Assembly (NCBI GenBank): GCA_002946415.1
Contig: NJPS01000016.1
Span: forward strand, 62,001 to 126,000
Reading direction: 5' to 3'
Length of the DNA: 64,000 nucleotides
From: Rutstroemia sp. NJR-2017a BVV2
Lineage: Eukaryota; Ascomycota; Leotiomycetes; Helotiales; Rutstroemiaceae
Shown: in pieces, positions 49,961 through 62,226 of the stretch
Position numbering within the stretch: the first letter of the stretch is position 1
Layout: each line of letters opens with the position of its first letter
Notes under the pieces: model-generated
Told to the model about the DNA's origin: nothing
The model's database searches: none
The model's input: only the letters and a program-made list of their open reading frames with translations
Position numbers and translations under genes: made by a program

Positions 49961-52900
49961 TTATCTTGAAGATTGTGTTCTCATCTTACGAGCCAGCCAA
50001 TCGCCGAGCATTCCGTCCAGGCGCTGCAGGTTGATTAGCATTTTAAACTTCTCTGGTTAACCGCGATAGACAACTTACGTTTGTTATGTCCGCTAATTTA
50101 GCGTTCTCCTCCTTGAAAAGATTGCCTACAACTGGGTGATCCGCGCCTGCTGGTACAACTTCAGATTTATCATATACGACTACCAAGAGATCCCTAATAT
50201 CTGTATCATCGTCAAAGAATGTTCGGAGATGCGTATCACTCCAGGTAGGAGTAGTTGAAGTCGAGTGCGTAGAGCTTTCTGTCCCTTTTTTGACGTCATC
50301 CACGTCCACCAGTTCGGGTGAAGGTGATGAAACAGGCGATGGTGGATCTTCCTGGCTGGATGTATCTACCATAAGTGCAGGTGGATGGGAGTGTGTCGGG
50401 CTGATCGGCGAAACTTGAACGGGAGATTCTGACAATCGTTCATCCATGCTGCGACTCTCGGTTGCAGGAGTCGTAACGTAGCTATCAGGGAAACTACCCG
50501 GAATGGGCCGTTGTGGCTGATCGTTCGAGAAACGGACCTCTTCTTCGTCCTGCGAGTCCTCTGAGGTCGAATCGAAGTCATCGAGCTCCACACGAGATTT
50601 CGCTTTCTTGGCTTTGACGGGTTTCGGATCTGAAGTGCCAGACCCTGCCGATCGTAGAATCTTATTTATTGCTCCAGCAGCCTTCTCCTTCGGGCTCGAA
50701 ACCACAGGTGATCCATTGTTCGCTTGCACGGGGGCTGGGGCCGCTATTTGTGCTTCAGGCTGTACCAAGCGTAAAGATGCGCCTGGTGCTGCTGTATCAG
50801 TTGCAATCGCACGCTCAAGATTAACCGACGGTTGCGAGTCCATGGGACGTGGGTCCTTCGAAGTGATGCTTTGTTTGCGGATAGGCGACATGTCTGTTCG
50901 CTGCTGCTGCTGCTTCTGTAACTTACCGAGAGATTTCTGGGCTTCTTGGGTTGGTTCTTCGATTGATGCCACTTCTTCGGATTCTTTGCTTGGAGAAGGC
51001 GAAGATCTTGGGTTCTCGCTCGACTGTTTGCTCGCGATCGGATCTTCGAAATCGTCCTCTTGTTGCTTTGATTTCTTGTCTTTTCGTTTGAATAACCCAC
51101 TAAGCATTCCAGGTTTCTTATCCTTATCTTTCTTGTCTTTCTTATCCTTCTTGTCCTTAGTTTTGTCAGATACAAGATCTTTCTCAAGTCTATCAAGACT
51201 CGGTCGTTGCTTTAACTTTTCTGAGTCATTTGAGGTCCTAGTTGATGTACTTGAATCATCGCGAAGCAAGTTCGGCGTGAGTGTAATCTTTCTTGTTTCT
51301 ACCGTGTCGTCCTTAAAGAATGAATCCGTGTTCCGTAGGGTGCCATTTCTAGTTCTGCTAGCTTCCAACTTCCCGTCGAAAAACTCATCACTGGTTCTCG
51401 CTGTGTCAGAGCTGGATTTGATGGTAGAGCTGTCGCGATCCGGACTTTCCGATTTTACTTCTCGGAGTTCTACGCGAGGCTTCAACGGTTCAATAGACAC
51501 TGTTTCCTCGTCGTCATGGTGCTGTTCCTGTTGTTCGCTTTGCTGTTCCTGTTGCCCGTAGAAACTATCATCGCCGTCTTCTTCATCAGTCGAGTAATCT
51601 ACGTCTGAAGCTTCCACATATGTCGGAGGAGCGAATGACACATTCTTGGCGTTCCTTCGTCGGATAGCCTTTTTGAGAGGATTCATGGTCTTTTCTGCTT
51701 GGTCTCCCAACATTGCCGAGGTAAGCTACCCAGGTTAGCATCCCGTCGCTTTCAACTTGGACCAGACGTACGTCAATATTCCTGTGCTTATTAAGTCGCG
51801 CTAGCCTCTCAGTAGGTGTTTCGATGTGTTCTGCTGGTAAGTAACCTGTGGAGAGCGAGGAATTAGCACAGCGTAATTTTGTGTACGAATTCGAGAAACC
51901 AACCTATACTGCTGTCCTTGACTACTCTTACAAGCCACCAATAACTATTGCTATCATCTAGAAGAACCATCGTATCCCCTTTCGTCGCATTTGCTTGGCC
52001 TTCAACCGTGGCGACGAACGTGTGTAGTGCGTAGACGAATTCGAAGTCAATGTCCTCTAATTCTTGTAAGCATTCTCCACCCCAACCGGAATCAACAAAT
52101 CTAGAGTCAGCAGCGTATGGAATGTCATCATCATCATCATCTTGATCATCTTCAGCTTGCCATTCTTCGTCAGAGCTTTTGTATGGTATGGTCAAGGGTC
52201 CATATTCGTCGTAGTCTATCGCGTTGTGCACTGCATCTTCGTTTGGCACACCGAAAAAGTCGTCCTGGAAAATATCTAAGTTGAAATCCTGGTGCGTTTG
52301 CTCTAGATGAGTCCTGAAGGTTTGTGGTGAAATAGCTTGAGGTCCATCGATATCGGGGTCTTCTTCCTCGGCGTAATCGGGCGTATTCTTGATTGTCCGG
52401 TCCAGATACTCACCCAGATGATGATGATGATATTGGATCTCGTGAGCCACCTGGCTCAGGTCCACGTCCAGCTGTTCGCTCATGGATTGTAATGGGAAGT
52501 GATTAGGCGCCTCCACGAATGGGGATGAACTTTCGCCGCACGCTTGTGAAAACGACGAGGAGCTTGCGCGAGATAGGGAATCGGACCTCGAAGGCCAAAC
52601 ATTTGGAAGAGAATACCCACCATCGTCGATTGACGGAGAGCTGGAGATCTTGTCCATCATATCATCGTCCATGCTGTCATCTCCTTCTGCATCTGCCATA
52701 TCTGAATCCTCCGCTCCAGCACCTGTCAGACCCCCATTCTGCGCAATCGCCAGATCATCGTGCTGTTGAGAATTATTTCCTGCCAGACCAGACGTAACCC
52801 CTGCGGTCAGATCGTTATTCGTGTAATTGTGCATCATTTGTGCCTCTCCGTTGCTCCATTCCCTCGACACCCGCGGACTTCGATGCTGTTCGTCGGCAGC

Positions 52901-53114
52901 CTCTGCTGCGACTTCCCGCAGTGCTTCGGCTTGGTGTGGAGCAGGCGGCCCGGTACCTAGAGGTGCTGCATTGGCGTGCTTCTTGGAGTGATCCTGCGCC
53001 GATGGGGCATTCGGGTCCTGAAGATCAATTGAATCTAAAATTATCAGTTTTGTCCGGGAGAACATGATTGAACAATTAAAACCCACCAGCGCGAATGATT
53101 TCGGGTCGCGTCAT
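49961..53114 (-). CDS. Tea4/Bud14-like SH3 polarity protein
   Basis: Tea4 (fission yeast) and Bud14 (budding yeast) recruit PP1 phosphatase and formins to sites of polarised growth. Five exons (53114-53087, 53034-51904, 51845-51772, 51725-50079, 50023-49961) give 980 residues. Exon 1 is just 28 nt (MTRPEIIRA). The SH3 domain, near residues 345-400, is split by an intron: FVYALHTFVATVEGQA, SNSYWWLVRVV, then DSSIGYLPAEHIETPTERLA. Shortly after, KNVSF fits the PP1-docking RVxF consensus. A Lys/Asp-rich tract (KDKKDKKDKKDKDKK) and long acidic disordered regions follow. The C-terminus, visible only after the last intron, is RLDGMLGDWLARKMRTQ. Yeast relatives share the SH3 plus PP1 layout; the orthology is inferred. 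Confidence 0.87.
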
Positions 53115-54670
53115 TTTGGGGGAGGGAGTCGTGAGTCCCAGACCCGGAGAGACAGGTATTTCGAAGTCTCGCAGTAATTAATCGAGATCTCACTATTTGA
53201 AGAGAATCTGACAGCCACAAGGGTACCAATTATAACATCCAATGAAAATCTGCGAGATTGCTCTGCAACATTTGCAGCGTGGAGTTGCGACGGAAAAGAA
53301 AAGAATTGGGCGAGCTGAGAGCGCGAACGATTGTGATGTGAAGTTCCAAAGTATAGAAACCAAGATTTGTCTAGGGGCGAATTTTGTCAAGGAACCTAAG
53401 GAATTATTATGAAATCTTAAGCACGGGGAGGTTGGAGGCGGAGAGGGAGATCGACTATGTCCAGCAAGTCAGGGAAAAGGTTTAAATGAAAATAGACAAA
53501 AAGAGCGTGGAGCGTGGAGCGTAAAGCGTATGCGGCTTTGAAGCAAGTGAATTGAAGTTTAGTCCTGGCGATGAAGTAGCAGATCTAGAACGACATGACA
53601 TTTGGGTATCTTTCTGAGAAGGCAAAGAAGTGGTTGACGTTGAAATATGAGGAGATTTGTTTCAAAGTTTCATTTTGATTGATTACCTTTTCGCAGGGCC
53701 TCTTTCCTCACCTAATTACAGCTTTACCCGAGCAGCGCCAAGACCCTCTGCCCAACTCCTGAGCGCTCTCCATCCCCAGAAATAGGATTTTCGAGAATGG
53801 CATTTTCTGCACGTCTGCGCATCTGCACATCTGCACCAGAATAGGATATACTAGAGGGGTGGGACAGGGCACGTCTTCGCAAAGGGTCGCACGAGGGCGC
53901 AGAGGACGGATGTATGATGGCATGGAATGCAGGATGGGTTTATCGCATCTCGCATGAACACGGTACGGAGCAAGTTAATATGGATCGGCGCATCTCAAAA
54001 TGAGTTTATCCCCACATCATGTGAAGAAAAAGCCGTTTCAAAGGCTATGATTGACGGCTGCCTTTCTGTCAGGGGGTAATTTGCTGAGGCATCGGGTATC
54101 ATGTTACTTTAGTATATCATTTGAGAGCACGCGCTCGGAAATACTTCGCAGCTGGGGAACAGCCCGTCGAACTTGCTCACCCATAACTACCGGCTGAGAG
54201 CACTCCGGCTTCTAGAAAACGATACGCTCCTGAGCTGAAATTTCTGAGAGGAACTGAAATCCCCGTGGAATACTTTCGTAGAATGAATCTGAATACCGCA
54301 AGGAGGATCCTCCGGAAGTAACCTTACAAAAAAAGCTAAACCCGAGCGCACTAAAACAACAAGCCACACCATTGCGCGGAGCCACAGGAGCCGCCTATAT
54401 CTTCGCATTATACTCCTACTTTGTATCTCTAAGTCATTATTCACAGATACATCTACGGCCGTGAGCTCTGGTCACTGTATTATTATTGTCTTAGTAAACC
54501 GCCAGCAGGATGTATACTTTTATGTATGCCAAATAGTAAAAAGATAGTCTCAGTACCGCGATATCGGGTTCACCAGTCCTTCCTCCTCCGATCTTTGTCC
54601 TTCGATCTTTCTCTCGCCTCTTCAAGGACACATCCAGGACTCACAACGCCATCTACGCAAAGAGGCAGCC
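53115..54670. other. Intergenic: upstream of the Tea4-like gene
   Basis: This stretch holds the promoter of the Tea4-like gene and further sequence without a recognisable gene. A GGAGCGTGGAGCGT short repeat lies near 53508-53527. Confidence 0.45.
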
Positions 54671-55140
54671 ATGTACCCATTCTCCGCCCTTCTATTCGGT
54701 CTGCATGGTGGGGAGAGCCTTCCTGGCTCGGCTTTGGATCTTTACGAGAGCTGTGAAAGAAAACCCTCGAGACACTACAGAACAGAAACTGTGTTTACAG
54801 CTGCCTGCGAAGGATATTGCCCATTGACATACTATGACTATATCATATCTGCAGGATTCATCCAGGGAATTAGCTTCCTCTCACTAGAACCCCCAGCCTT
54901 CGAAGCTGGCTATTTTGACCTCTTTCTCGCGAAAGACAGACTCCGTTTGTCCCCGCATGTAACTCGGTGCAACATACTCCAGAACCCGACACAAGACAAC
55001 CATCCGCAACATCAATTAATGAATTAATTCTTCAGCATGCATCTCTGCCGGTCTCACCTGAACTCACTTGCATAGACCTTCATGACGTTTGTTACGCCGA
55101 TTTTCGGTTCCAACATGGAACATTCGTCGATCCAACTTAG
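54671..55140 (+). CDS. Candidate small gene with a frame change, unknown function
   Basis: An ATG at 54671 opens a frame (MYPFSALLFGLHGGE) running to about 54950-55025. A second frame that is open after about 54916 reads TPFVPACNSVQHTPEP, then LPVSPELTCIDLHDVCYADF, and stops at 55140. Both look protein-like, but joining them needs an intron or frameshift whose sites I could not fix. I do not recognise the product. It could be a decayed gene. Confidence 0.25.
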
Positions 55141-57344
55141 ATCAATAAGTGCCCGTCCCTAGTCAGAACAACAGTGCTCACTAACATTCTAATGAGCTAC
55201 TTACCTATGTCAACACAGCTCCTAGTGGAGATGTCTTTCCATTCGGCGAATATAGAGATACGCGGGAGTTGGTTTTGCTCAGTTTTGAGTTCTAACTCAA
55301 AGGAGCCCGGTTTGCGAGTACGTGACCAAATGCTCGACTTAATATCAACAAGTGAAAAATGCAATTATAAGAGATCATCGTCGTTGTCGCTGGGCAACTT
55401 GCAGAGATCAATCACTTGCTCAAAGATTACAAAATTCATCGGCGCTTCGCCCAACAAATTTTTGTATAACAACCTTCTGATTTGTCGACTAGAGAAAGGA
55501 CGGGGATGTGGGAAGTGCTGCTAGCAGTGGTACGAGAGCAGAGCACACGCTCGAGCATTGAAAGGGTAGTATATGCAAGTTGCATCGATATGCAAAAGAT
55601 ATTCTAGGCCTTTGCCAGACGAAAACCCGGCAATCAGCAGTTTCCCCAGATCCCGATCGCTGTTTGCCCGTCATCCAGCTACCGCACCAAAATCGAGACG
55701 ATGCGACAGCAAACGCTGGGCGCTCCTAGTACGCAATGTTCGCATGTGCAAGCAGAAGATATTTCAGCAGACGAATCTCAAGTCGTGTGTCCCTAGTATT
55801 CTCGCAATCTGTACACCGAAGCAGGTGGCACGAAACGCAGTGAAACTCAAGAATACCACGCGCGTGTCTTGATTAGTGCAGTGTCAGCATCTAAGGTATC
55901 ATCAGTGCGAAGGACGAAGAAGGTCTAATATTTATCCCGTCTTCGCCTGCCTTCTTCAGACTGTGGAGAGATTGTCCGTCATTATCCGACGCAAGACGAT
56001 TGGCTGGAATCAACAGCGTGCAGGGACGAAATACAGTAGCGCATCGTGTACGAAAGTATCCGAGAGCATGAAATGATTCAAGTGAGCCAAACTCTCATTG
56101 AGAGCAATCTTTTCCTCTGGCCAAAGTCTATTTCATCGTGATCTTACCAGCTTCCGTCGCAACTAGCATGCGTACTGTTAGACACAAGCAGCTTGCGCTG
56201 CACTTGAGAAGGAAAGTTCGATGATGAAAGACGTTTGACAACCAAGATTTCCAGATCCCCAAGTTTTCCGGTAGCACAACTGCCGCCCATAGCTTAATGA
56301 CCACTAAGCTTTCCAAGCCCCGTCAAACCGACTTGGCGATACGATGCAGGATGCGCCAGCCTATCGTTCGCCTTAGAAGTGAACCATTAGAGAAGATCAA
56401 GAAGTTGAGAAGCCGGTAGAAGTTGGTATGTACGAGAGGGTAACAGGTTAACATGAGAAAGCAATACATGGAAGAGAGGAATCTATGAGTGAGAGTAATA
56501 TGAGAGAGTGTACGAGATCGGACAGCGAAAAGAAGGTTTTCCAGGGAGCTCTAATTACTGTACGTACTGGTGCTTCCATGCTGCTCACTCGCAGCGCAAA
56601 GCACCCTGTTGGCTGTGCATAATGGCCCAAGAGACCCAAGATCGACCGAAAATAATCTTCTGACTGTACTTTGAGTAGAACGAGATAGACGTGCACGATC
56701 CCGTATTCCGACAACCCGCAATCCGACAACCCGTACCGCGGACAGTGACACTGGCATCCTCTGCGCCTCTGCGCCTCTTCGCCTCTGGTGGAAAATGGAG
56801 AATGGAGAATGGAGAATGCATTCCATAGTGAAATAGTCGAGACTCCATCCCGACTCGCCACCAGAACAAATCTATCTAACCGTTCTGCACCTAACATCTT
56901 GAAACTCACTTCTTACAGTCAACAAAGCTACAAAACACTTCGTCCATACACAACTCGGCCTTTCTCGTCTTCTACAATTAGATTTGGCCTCCATCATTTT
57001 CAATCTTACTCACCCAGTATTAAATTAATCCGTCAAGGGAATACGCTATCCTACCCTGATCTCTGGATTTATCGGGATTTTTCCTTCTTGCGTAAGGTTA
57101 ATCGTTAGGTGCTCTGCTCCTCACTCTCACTCTCACTCTCTCCCCTTTCGAAAGCGCTCCAACCACTCACCACAATACATCTTTACCCTTCGCTATTCAC
57201 GACCACGAAGCGTCGCAACGAATTACCCTCAAATCAACCACAGATTCGAAAATAAAAGAATGATCATGCCACAATAGCATGTCGATATCTTCCCATTGAG
57301 ACGTCACGACCGATCAGCGGCAGGGCCGCCAAAAACAAGCAAAA
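55141..57344. other. Intergenic: upstream of palH
   Basis: About 2.2 kb without a supported gene. A GCCTCTGC-type repeat at about 56755-56786 is followed directly by three copies of AATGGAG near 56793-56818. Palindromic or pyrimidine-rich leader sequence lies close to the palH start. PacC-type sites were not analysed further. Confidence 0.4.
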
Positions 57345-59612
57345 ATGAATCGAAGACAACTTATCAACAATTTGAAGCCCTCGTCAACGTCCTCCTCAAC
57401 CCCATCATCCACCACTGGGCCATACTGTACCCCCTTCACACTTCCCTCCAATGGCGTCCTCGAACTTGGTCCTTCGGATATCCTTACTCTTACTTCCAAC
57501 GCTGTCTTCACTCCCGAATGTACCGATGCTGCGAATGTTATAGTCACGGGCGCAGACAATCCAACCTCTTTTTCACATCTTCGTGATCCATTTTACGCTT
57601 CGACGATACCAGCATGCTACGCCCTCGCCGCGACGACCGTAATTGCATACATGCTCGTTATAATGCTATTAATTACGCCCAGGACATTTCTGCATCAAGG
57701 CGCGGTGGTTCTGGGTCGACGCGGGTTTACGAATGGGCCATCGGGCAGCGACGCTGGAATTGGCATAGGTGGACGACCATGGCTCCAGAAAGTGGCAGCA
57801 TTGACAGTGGCCGTCTCTCTCACAATCGCGACAGCTGATACGTTTCGGGTCGCCGAAAAGCAATATGAATCGGGAATTATGAATACAAAAGCATTGCAAG
57901 AAGAAGTCGAAGGTGGTATGGAACTGAAGATCATTCGCGTCGTATCCGATACATTTCTATGGCTTGCGCAAGCACAAACGCTCATCAGACTATTTCCGCG
58001 ACAACGAGAAAAAATTATTATCAAGTGGACTGGATTCGCATTGATTACGTTAGACGTGCTGTTCAGTATTCTCAACAACTTCCATTATTATGGAAATTCC
58101 CGACCCCGCACTTTTGTTGATGCAGTTCCCGCCTTAGCCTACCTCTTCCAACTCGCTCTCAGTCTGTTATATTGTGCCTGGGTCATTTATTATGGAATCT
58201 CCAAGAGACGGTACGCCTTTTATCATCCACAGATGCGAAATATATGTCTCGTAGCATTGTTGTCACTGGTATCCGTTCTGGTTCCCGTGGTATTCTTCGT
58301 TCTCGACATTTCGAAGCCCACACTCGCGTCATGGGGGGACTACGTTCGTTGGGTAGGTGCTGCAGCAGCTAGTGTAGTGGTTTGGGAATGGGTGGAAAGA
58401 ATAGAAGCTCTCGAAAGGAATGACAAAAAAGATGGAGTGCTTGGCAGAGAAGTGTTTGATGGAGATGAAATGTTAGAAGTTACTCCGTCATCAGAGTTTG
58501 GTTGGACAAAACGCTTTCGAAAGGACAACGATGATAAAGGAGCTGGGACCGCCACAGGTTCCAATGGGATTTCCTGGCCTGCGATGGCTGGCCTTGCTAG
58601 CCGTTACAGGCCACGGGCCACACAAGACGAAGAGGTTGGTCAGAATCATGCGAGCGGTACAAATCGCCAATCTAGGAGACATATATTAGTATCCCGCCCT
58701 CCCCTGTGGCCTAGTAGGCCTCCTCCTGCCGCTACACCTGTTAACAGATCCGACACCGCAAGTGCAGAGAGTACCGTCTATGCTGTGCGGTACCACCCTA
58801 TTAGTGATGCGACACCGCCAGTAGATGGGCGGAATCTACCCTTATCGAAGAGCAACAGTACTGCTAGGTCTATCACCAGGTCAGGCAATAATGACGAACT
58901 TGAAACTGACAAATCTGTCGTCATTGAGCACACGCATGACGCTCCAATCGCCCAGACTGATGGTAGCAATTGGGATTGGACCACTTTAGCCAAGATCAAT
59001 CCATTCAGGCACCGAGTCCACCGCCCACCGCAAGAAATATCGCTACATGCGGTGAAACCAGCGACGACGTTCAGCAGCCATAGATCGTCTCGGTGGGATC
59101 TACGAGCACGATTAGAGGACTTCGCAGTCACACAAGCAGATCGCTTTCGCGAAAGAACACGGCCAACGGCTAGCGCAGAACCTCTTCCTCTGACCGTCAT
59201 CCCTGCACCGACGCGTAGAAGAGCAGTTGTTGAACCTGAGGCTCCAGAGGCTAGGAGTAGTCCAACGCGTAGCCCGCTTCCGGAAGGACCATTCAACATC
59301 GAGATCGATACTTCGGGCCAGGATCAGCACACAAGAACAAGTGATCCATATACCCCGAACAGTCTCCAGGGTCACTCGATTACGCATAGAGGTAGCATAT
59401 CTTTTGCAACAGCTGTTCAACCAGAAATTGACCAGCGAGTGGAAGGCAATGCTATCTCGCCAACGCTTATTATGAGTCGTGATACACCCGCCTCGTCGAG
59501 TTCGCGGAGCAGCCCCAGTCAAGCCCGGAGCTCTGTGCCGCCAGTGCAGAGCGGTTTGCCGGTAATAGTAATACCGGCACCTCCGCGGCGACCAAGAGTG
59601 GAGGACACATGA
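57345..59612 (+). CDS. palH: pH-response sensor PalH/Rim21
   Basis: PalH is the plasma-membrane sensor of the ambient alkaline pH pathway; it signals through the arrestin-like PalF to ESCRT components and PacC cleavage. The gene is intronless with 755 residues, the usual length. The N-terminal extracellular part has PYCTPFTLPSNGVLEL and ends before the first membrane helix (TIPACYALAATTVIAYMLVI). Further helices are seen at VAALTVAVSLTIATA, KWTGFALITLDVLFSIL, PALAYLFQLALSLLYCAWVI, NICLVALLSLVSVLVPVVFF and WVGAAAASVVVWEW, consistent with seven segments. The family motif WERIEALE-like (WEWVERIEALERN) follows helix seven. The remaining about 370 residues are a Ser/Thr/Pro-rich cytoplasmic tail, the part that contacts PalF in Aspergillus. 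The downstream end runs toward LAG1 with a 1.1-kb spacer. Confidence 0.95.
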   Translation: MNRRQLINNLKPSSTSSSTPSSTTGPYCTPFTLPSNGVLELGPSDILTLTSNAVFTPECTDAANVIVTGADNPTSFSHLRDPFYASTIPACYALAATTVIAYMLVIMLLITPRTFLHQGAVVLGRRGFTNGPSGSDAGIGIGGRPWLQKVAALTVAVSLTIATADTFRVAEKQYESGIMNTKALQEEVEGGMELKIIRVVSDTFLWLAQAQTLIRLFPRQREKIIIKWTGFALITLDVLFSILNNFHYYGNSRPRTFVDAVPALAYLFQLALSLLYCAWVIYYGISKRRYAFYHPQMRNICLVALLSLVSVLVPVVFFVLDISKPTLASWGDYVRWVGAAAASVVVWEWVERIEALERNDKKDGVLGREVFDGDEMLEVTPSSEFGWTKRFRKDNDDKGAGTATGSNGISWPAMAGLASRYRPRATQDEEVGQNHASGTNRQSRRHILVSRPPLWPSRPPPAATPVNRSDTASAESTVYAVRYHPISDATPPVDGRNLPLSKSNSTARSITRSGNNDELETDKSVVIEHTHDAPIAQTDGSNWDWTTLAKINPFRHRVHRPPQEISLHAVKPATTFSSHRSSRWDLRARLEDFAVTQADRFRERTRPTASAEPLPLTVIPAPTRRRAVVEPEAPEARSSPTRSPLPEGPFNIEIDTSGQDQHTRTSDPYTPNSLQGHSITHRGSISFATAVQPEIDQRVEGNAISPTLIMSRDTPASSSSRSSPSQARSSVPPVQSGLPVIVIPAPPRRPRVEDT

Positions 59613-60694
59613 CTCGATCGTGATTGATCTGATTTGAGCGCGGCGTTGGGGCTTCAGCATTTGTCTACTTGCATATAGCGACTTTTGGGATTGGAATAGG
59701 ATTATCAAAATACCACAGGGCGGGAAGGGAAATGGGACGGGAAAGGAAAAGGAATGTAAAAAAATGGGATATATATGGTTATCGACTACCACACGCGTTG
59801 TATATACAGTAGTTAACCTAAGCACGAGACCACGACTTTCCACGATATTTACATCAAGCATAGCGTATTAGCCAGCTTCTTAGACATTAAAATCCAAAAT
59901 ACCGTTCTTCACAATGTCTCACTAGTCTAGCTTCCAAGCGAACGCAGGTGTGAGAGTTTGTTATGCCATCATCGTACTTCGAAGCGTATGTAGGGGAAAA
60001 GACAGGAGAGAGCGTCGATGGAAATGAGTAATTGAATGCGAGTCCGAGGAACATGCATGATTCCTGCACAATGTGGATCTGCACGGGGAAGGGGAAGAGG
60101 GGATGCTTCAGAGTTGGTCCATGGTACCCGAAGATCCCAGCCAGATGGTTGGCTCTGTCCTGCCTTAACCTTACCCTGATATGGGGAACAGACTGCTTGT
60201 ACACCGGAACATATGTATTTAATTCTTCAAAAACTGTTCACCAATGTCTCTGGTTTTGACGGCTACCAAAGGAAGATGCGGGATTTCGGAGTCAGATTTG
60301 AGGTCCAATTCCTCTGTTTTATTGGACGAATCCGTCATCAAATCCGTTTTTGTGTGATGGACGACAGAGAATGGAGATGGTCATGGCGATGGACATGGAG
60401 ATTCGGCGGAGATTAAACAGGGGCCCATTCCGCACTAGGAAAAGGTACTGGTACGTACACCAATACCGAACCGCAATCTAAGGCCGATGAAAAAATAAGG
60501 TCAACACTTTAATACCCTTAATATTAAACATTCGTCGTCCGCATCATTGTAACTTATGCTCTGGACACATACTCAACATTCGCATTGCATCCATCACGCC
60601 CACCTCTACTTAAATCCCAAGCCAACACCTGGTATTCGTTGCCAGCACTTGTACATTTCTTTTCCTTTTCTCTCGTTCCTGCTTGTCTCCCAAT
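59613..60694. other. Intergenic: palH 3' UTR and LAG1 promoter
   Basis: No gene is supported here. It is the 3' flank of palH and the upstream region of the ceramide synthase gene. Confidence 0.5.
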
Positions 60695-62226
60695 ATGCCC
60701 GCCGCGACCGAAGCCTTCCCGCCGCTGTCGACCAAGGATGTGCTAGCACCTCTTGCAGGTCCTACTAGCATCGACAAGCCTCGAGCCCGAAGACGCTCCA
60801 GTGGATTGGGGGGTGAGATTAGAGCCGGTGATACTGGTGCTCCCGCGTTTGCTACTGTGGACGTTAGACCGCCTTCTCCGGGGACTGTCAAGGTTTGTAC
60901 ACTTCATCCACCCCGCCAATTGGTTCAGCAGATACTGATGTAGCCGGTGGCTTGCAGGCACAGAATGAAAGGGACCGGAAGAAACCGTTCTCGAAAAGAC
61001 GGAAAGCGAAGACTCTGTTTCAGCAATATAAGAGATATGCGTTGAAGCACACGTGGGTGACACCCCTCCTCCTTATTGGAATCTTCCTCTCGTTATATGC
61101 CATCAACCCGACGGAATCGAACCCCATACATCATTTCATCTTCCTCTCATATAAGCTACCTCCGGAAGAAGGTGCCCCGCCGGGAACGCAGCCTCAGTAT
61201 GGCAAAGGATGGTGGGACTTTGCCTTGGTGTCTTTCTACGTCGTCGTACTGTCCTTTACTCGAGAGTTTATCATGCAGAGATATCTGCGACCTATGGCAC
61301 GTCAGAGCGGTTTGAAGAGCAGAGCCAAACAATCGAGGTTCATGGAGCAGATGTATACCGCGATCTACTTCGGCGTACTTGGACCCTGCGGTTTATGGAT
61401 CATGAGTCGAACACCGGTCTGGTATTTCAATACCAGGGGAATGTATGAGAATTTCCCGCACAAGACCCACGAGGCTTCCTTCAAGTTCTACTACTTGTTC
61501 CAGGCGGCATACTGGGCGCAGCAGGCGATTGTGCTTTGCTTGGGAATGGAGAAGCCGAGAAAAGACTATAAAGAACTTGTGGGACATCACATTGTTTCTT
61601 TGGCTCTTATTGGGCTCAGTTATCGTTTCCATTTCACATACATGGGTTTGGCGGTTTACATCACTCATGATATCAGTGATTTCTTCCTAGCAGTATGTCA
61701 TCTTCCTCTAATTTGCTATCTTTCAATCTAACCAATTTAGACCTCCAAAACCCTCAACTACCTCGACCACCCCCTCATCGGTCCCTACTTCGCCTTCTTC
61801 ATCGCCGCATGGATCTACCTCCGCCACTACCTCAACCTCAGAATCCTCTGGTCCGAATTCAACGAATTCAAAACCGTCGGCCCCTACGAACTCAACTGGG
61901 AAACCGAACAATACAAATGCTGGATCTCGCACTACATCTCCACAGCCCTCCTAGCCAGTCTGCAAGCGTTGAACCTTTTCTGGCTCTTCTATATCCTGCG
62001 TATTGCGCACAGATTCGTCTTCTTGAATGTGGCGGAGGACGACCGCTCCGATAACGACGAGAATGAACTCGCGGAGGAATTAAGATTGGAGGCGCTGGCT
62101 AGGGAGGGCGTGGATAGGTTGGCGGCGGCGCCGCAGGTGGTGGTTAATGGGAAGGCGACGGGGGTGGGGGTAGAGGTGAATACGGATGGGGTTACGAATA
62201 GGAAGGAGAATGTTATAAGGGCTTGA
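60695..62226 (+). CDS. LAG1: Ceramide synthase (LAG1/LAC1 type, TLC domain)
   Basis: This ER enzyme joins a sphingoid base to a very-long-chain acyl-CoA to make (dihydro)ceramide. Exons 60695-60892, 60958-61692 and 61741-62226 (all phase 0) give 472 residues. The first hydrophobic helix is TWVTPLLLIGIFLSLYAI. The Lag1 motif is formed across exon 2 and exon 3: ELVGHHIVSLALIGLSY, the conserved pair HDISD in VYITHDISDFFLA, then TSKTLNYLDH. Helices AFFIAAWIYLRHYLNL and ASLQALNLFWLFYILRIAHR follow. The C-terminal tail is acidic at first (EDDRSDNDENELAEE), as is common in fungal Lag1 proteins where it may be phosphorylated. PHS1 elsewhere in the window makes its acyl precursor. Confidence 0.95.

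Noticed and set aside
50608..51561. 317-residue plus-strand frame opposite the Tea4-like gene
   Set aside because: It is antisense to a well-supported coding exon, begins and ends without splice logic, and reads as Ser/Leu-rich complement of a Ser/Glu/Lys-rich protein.
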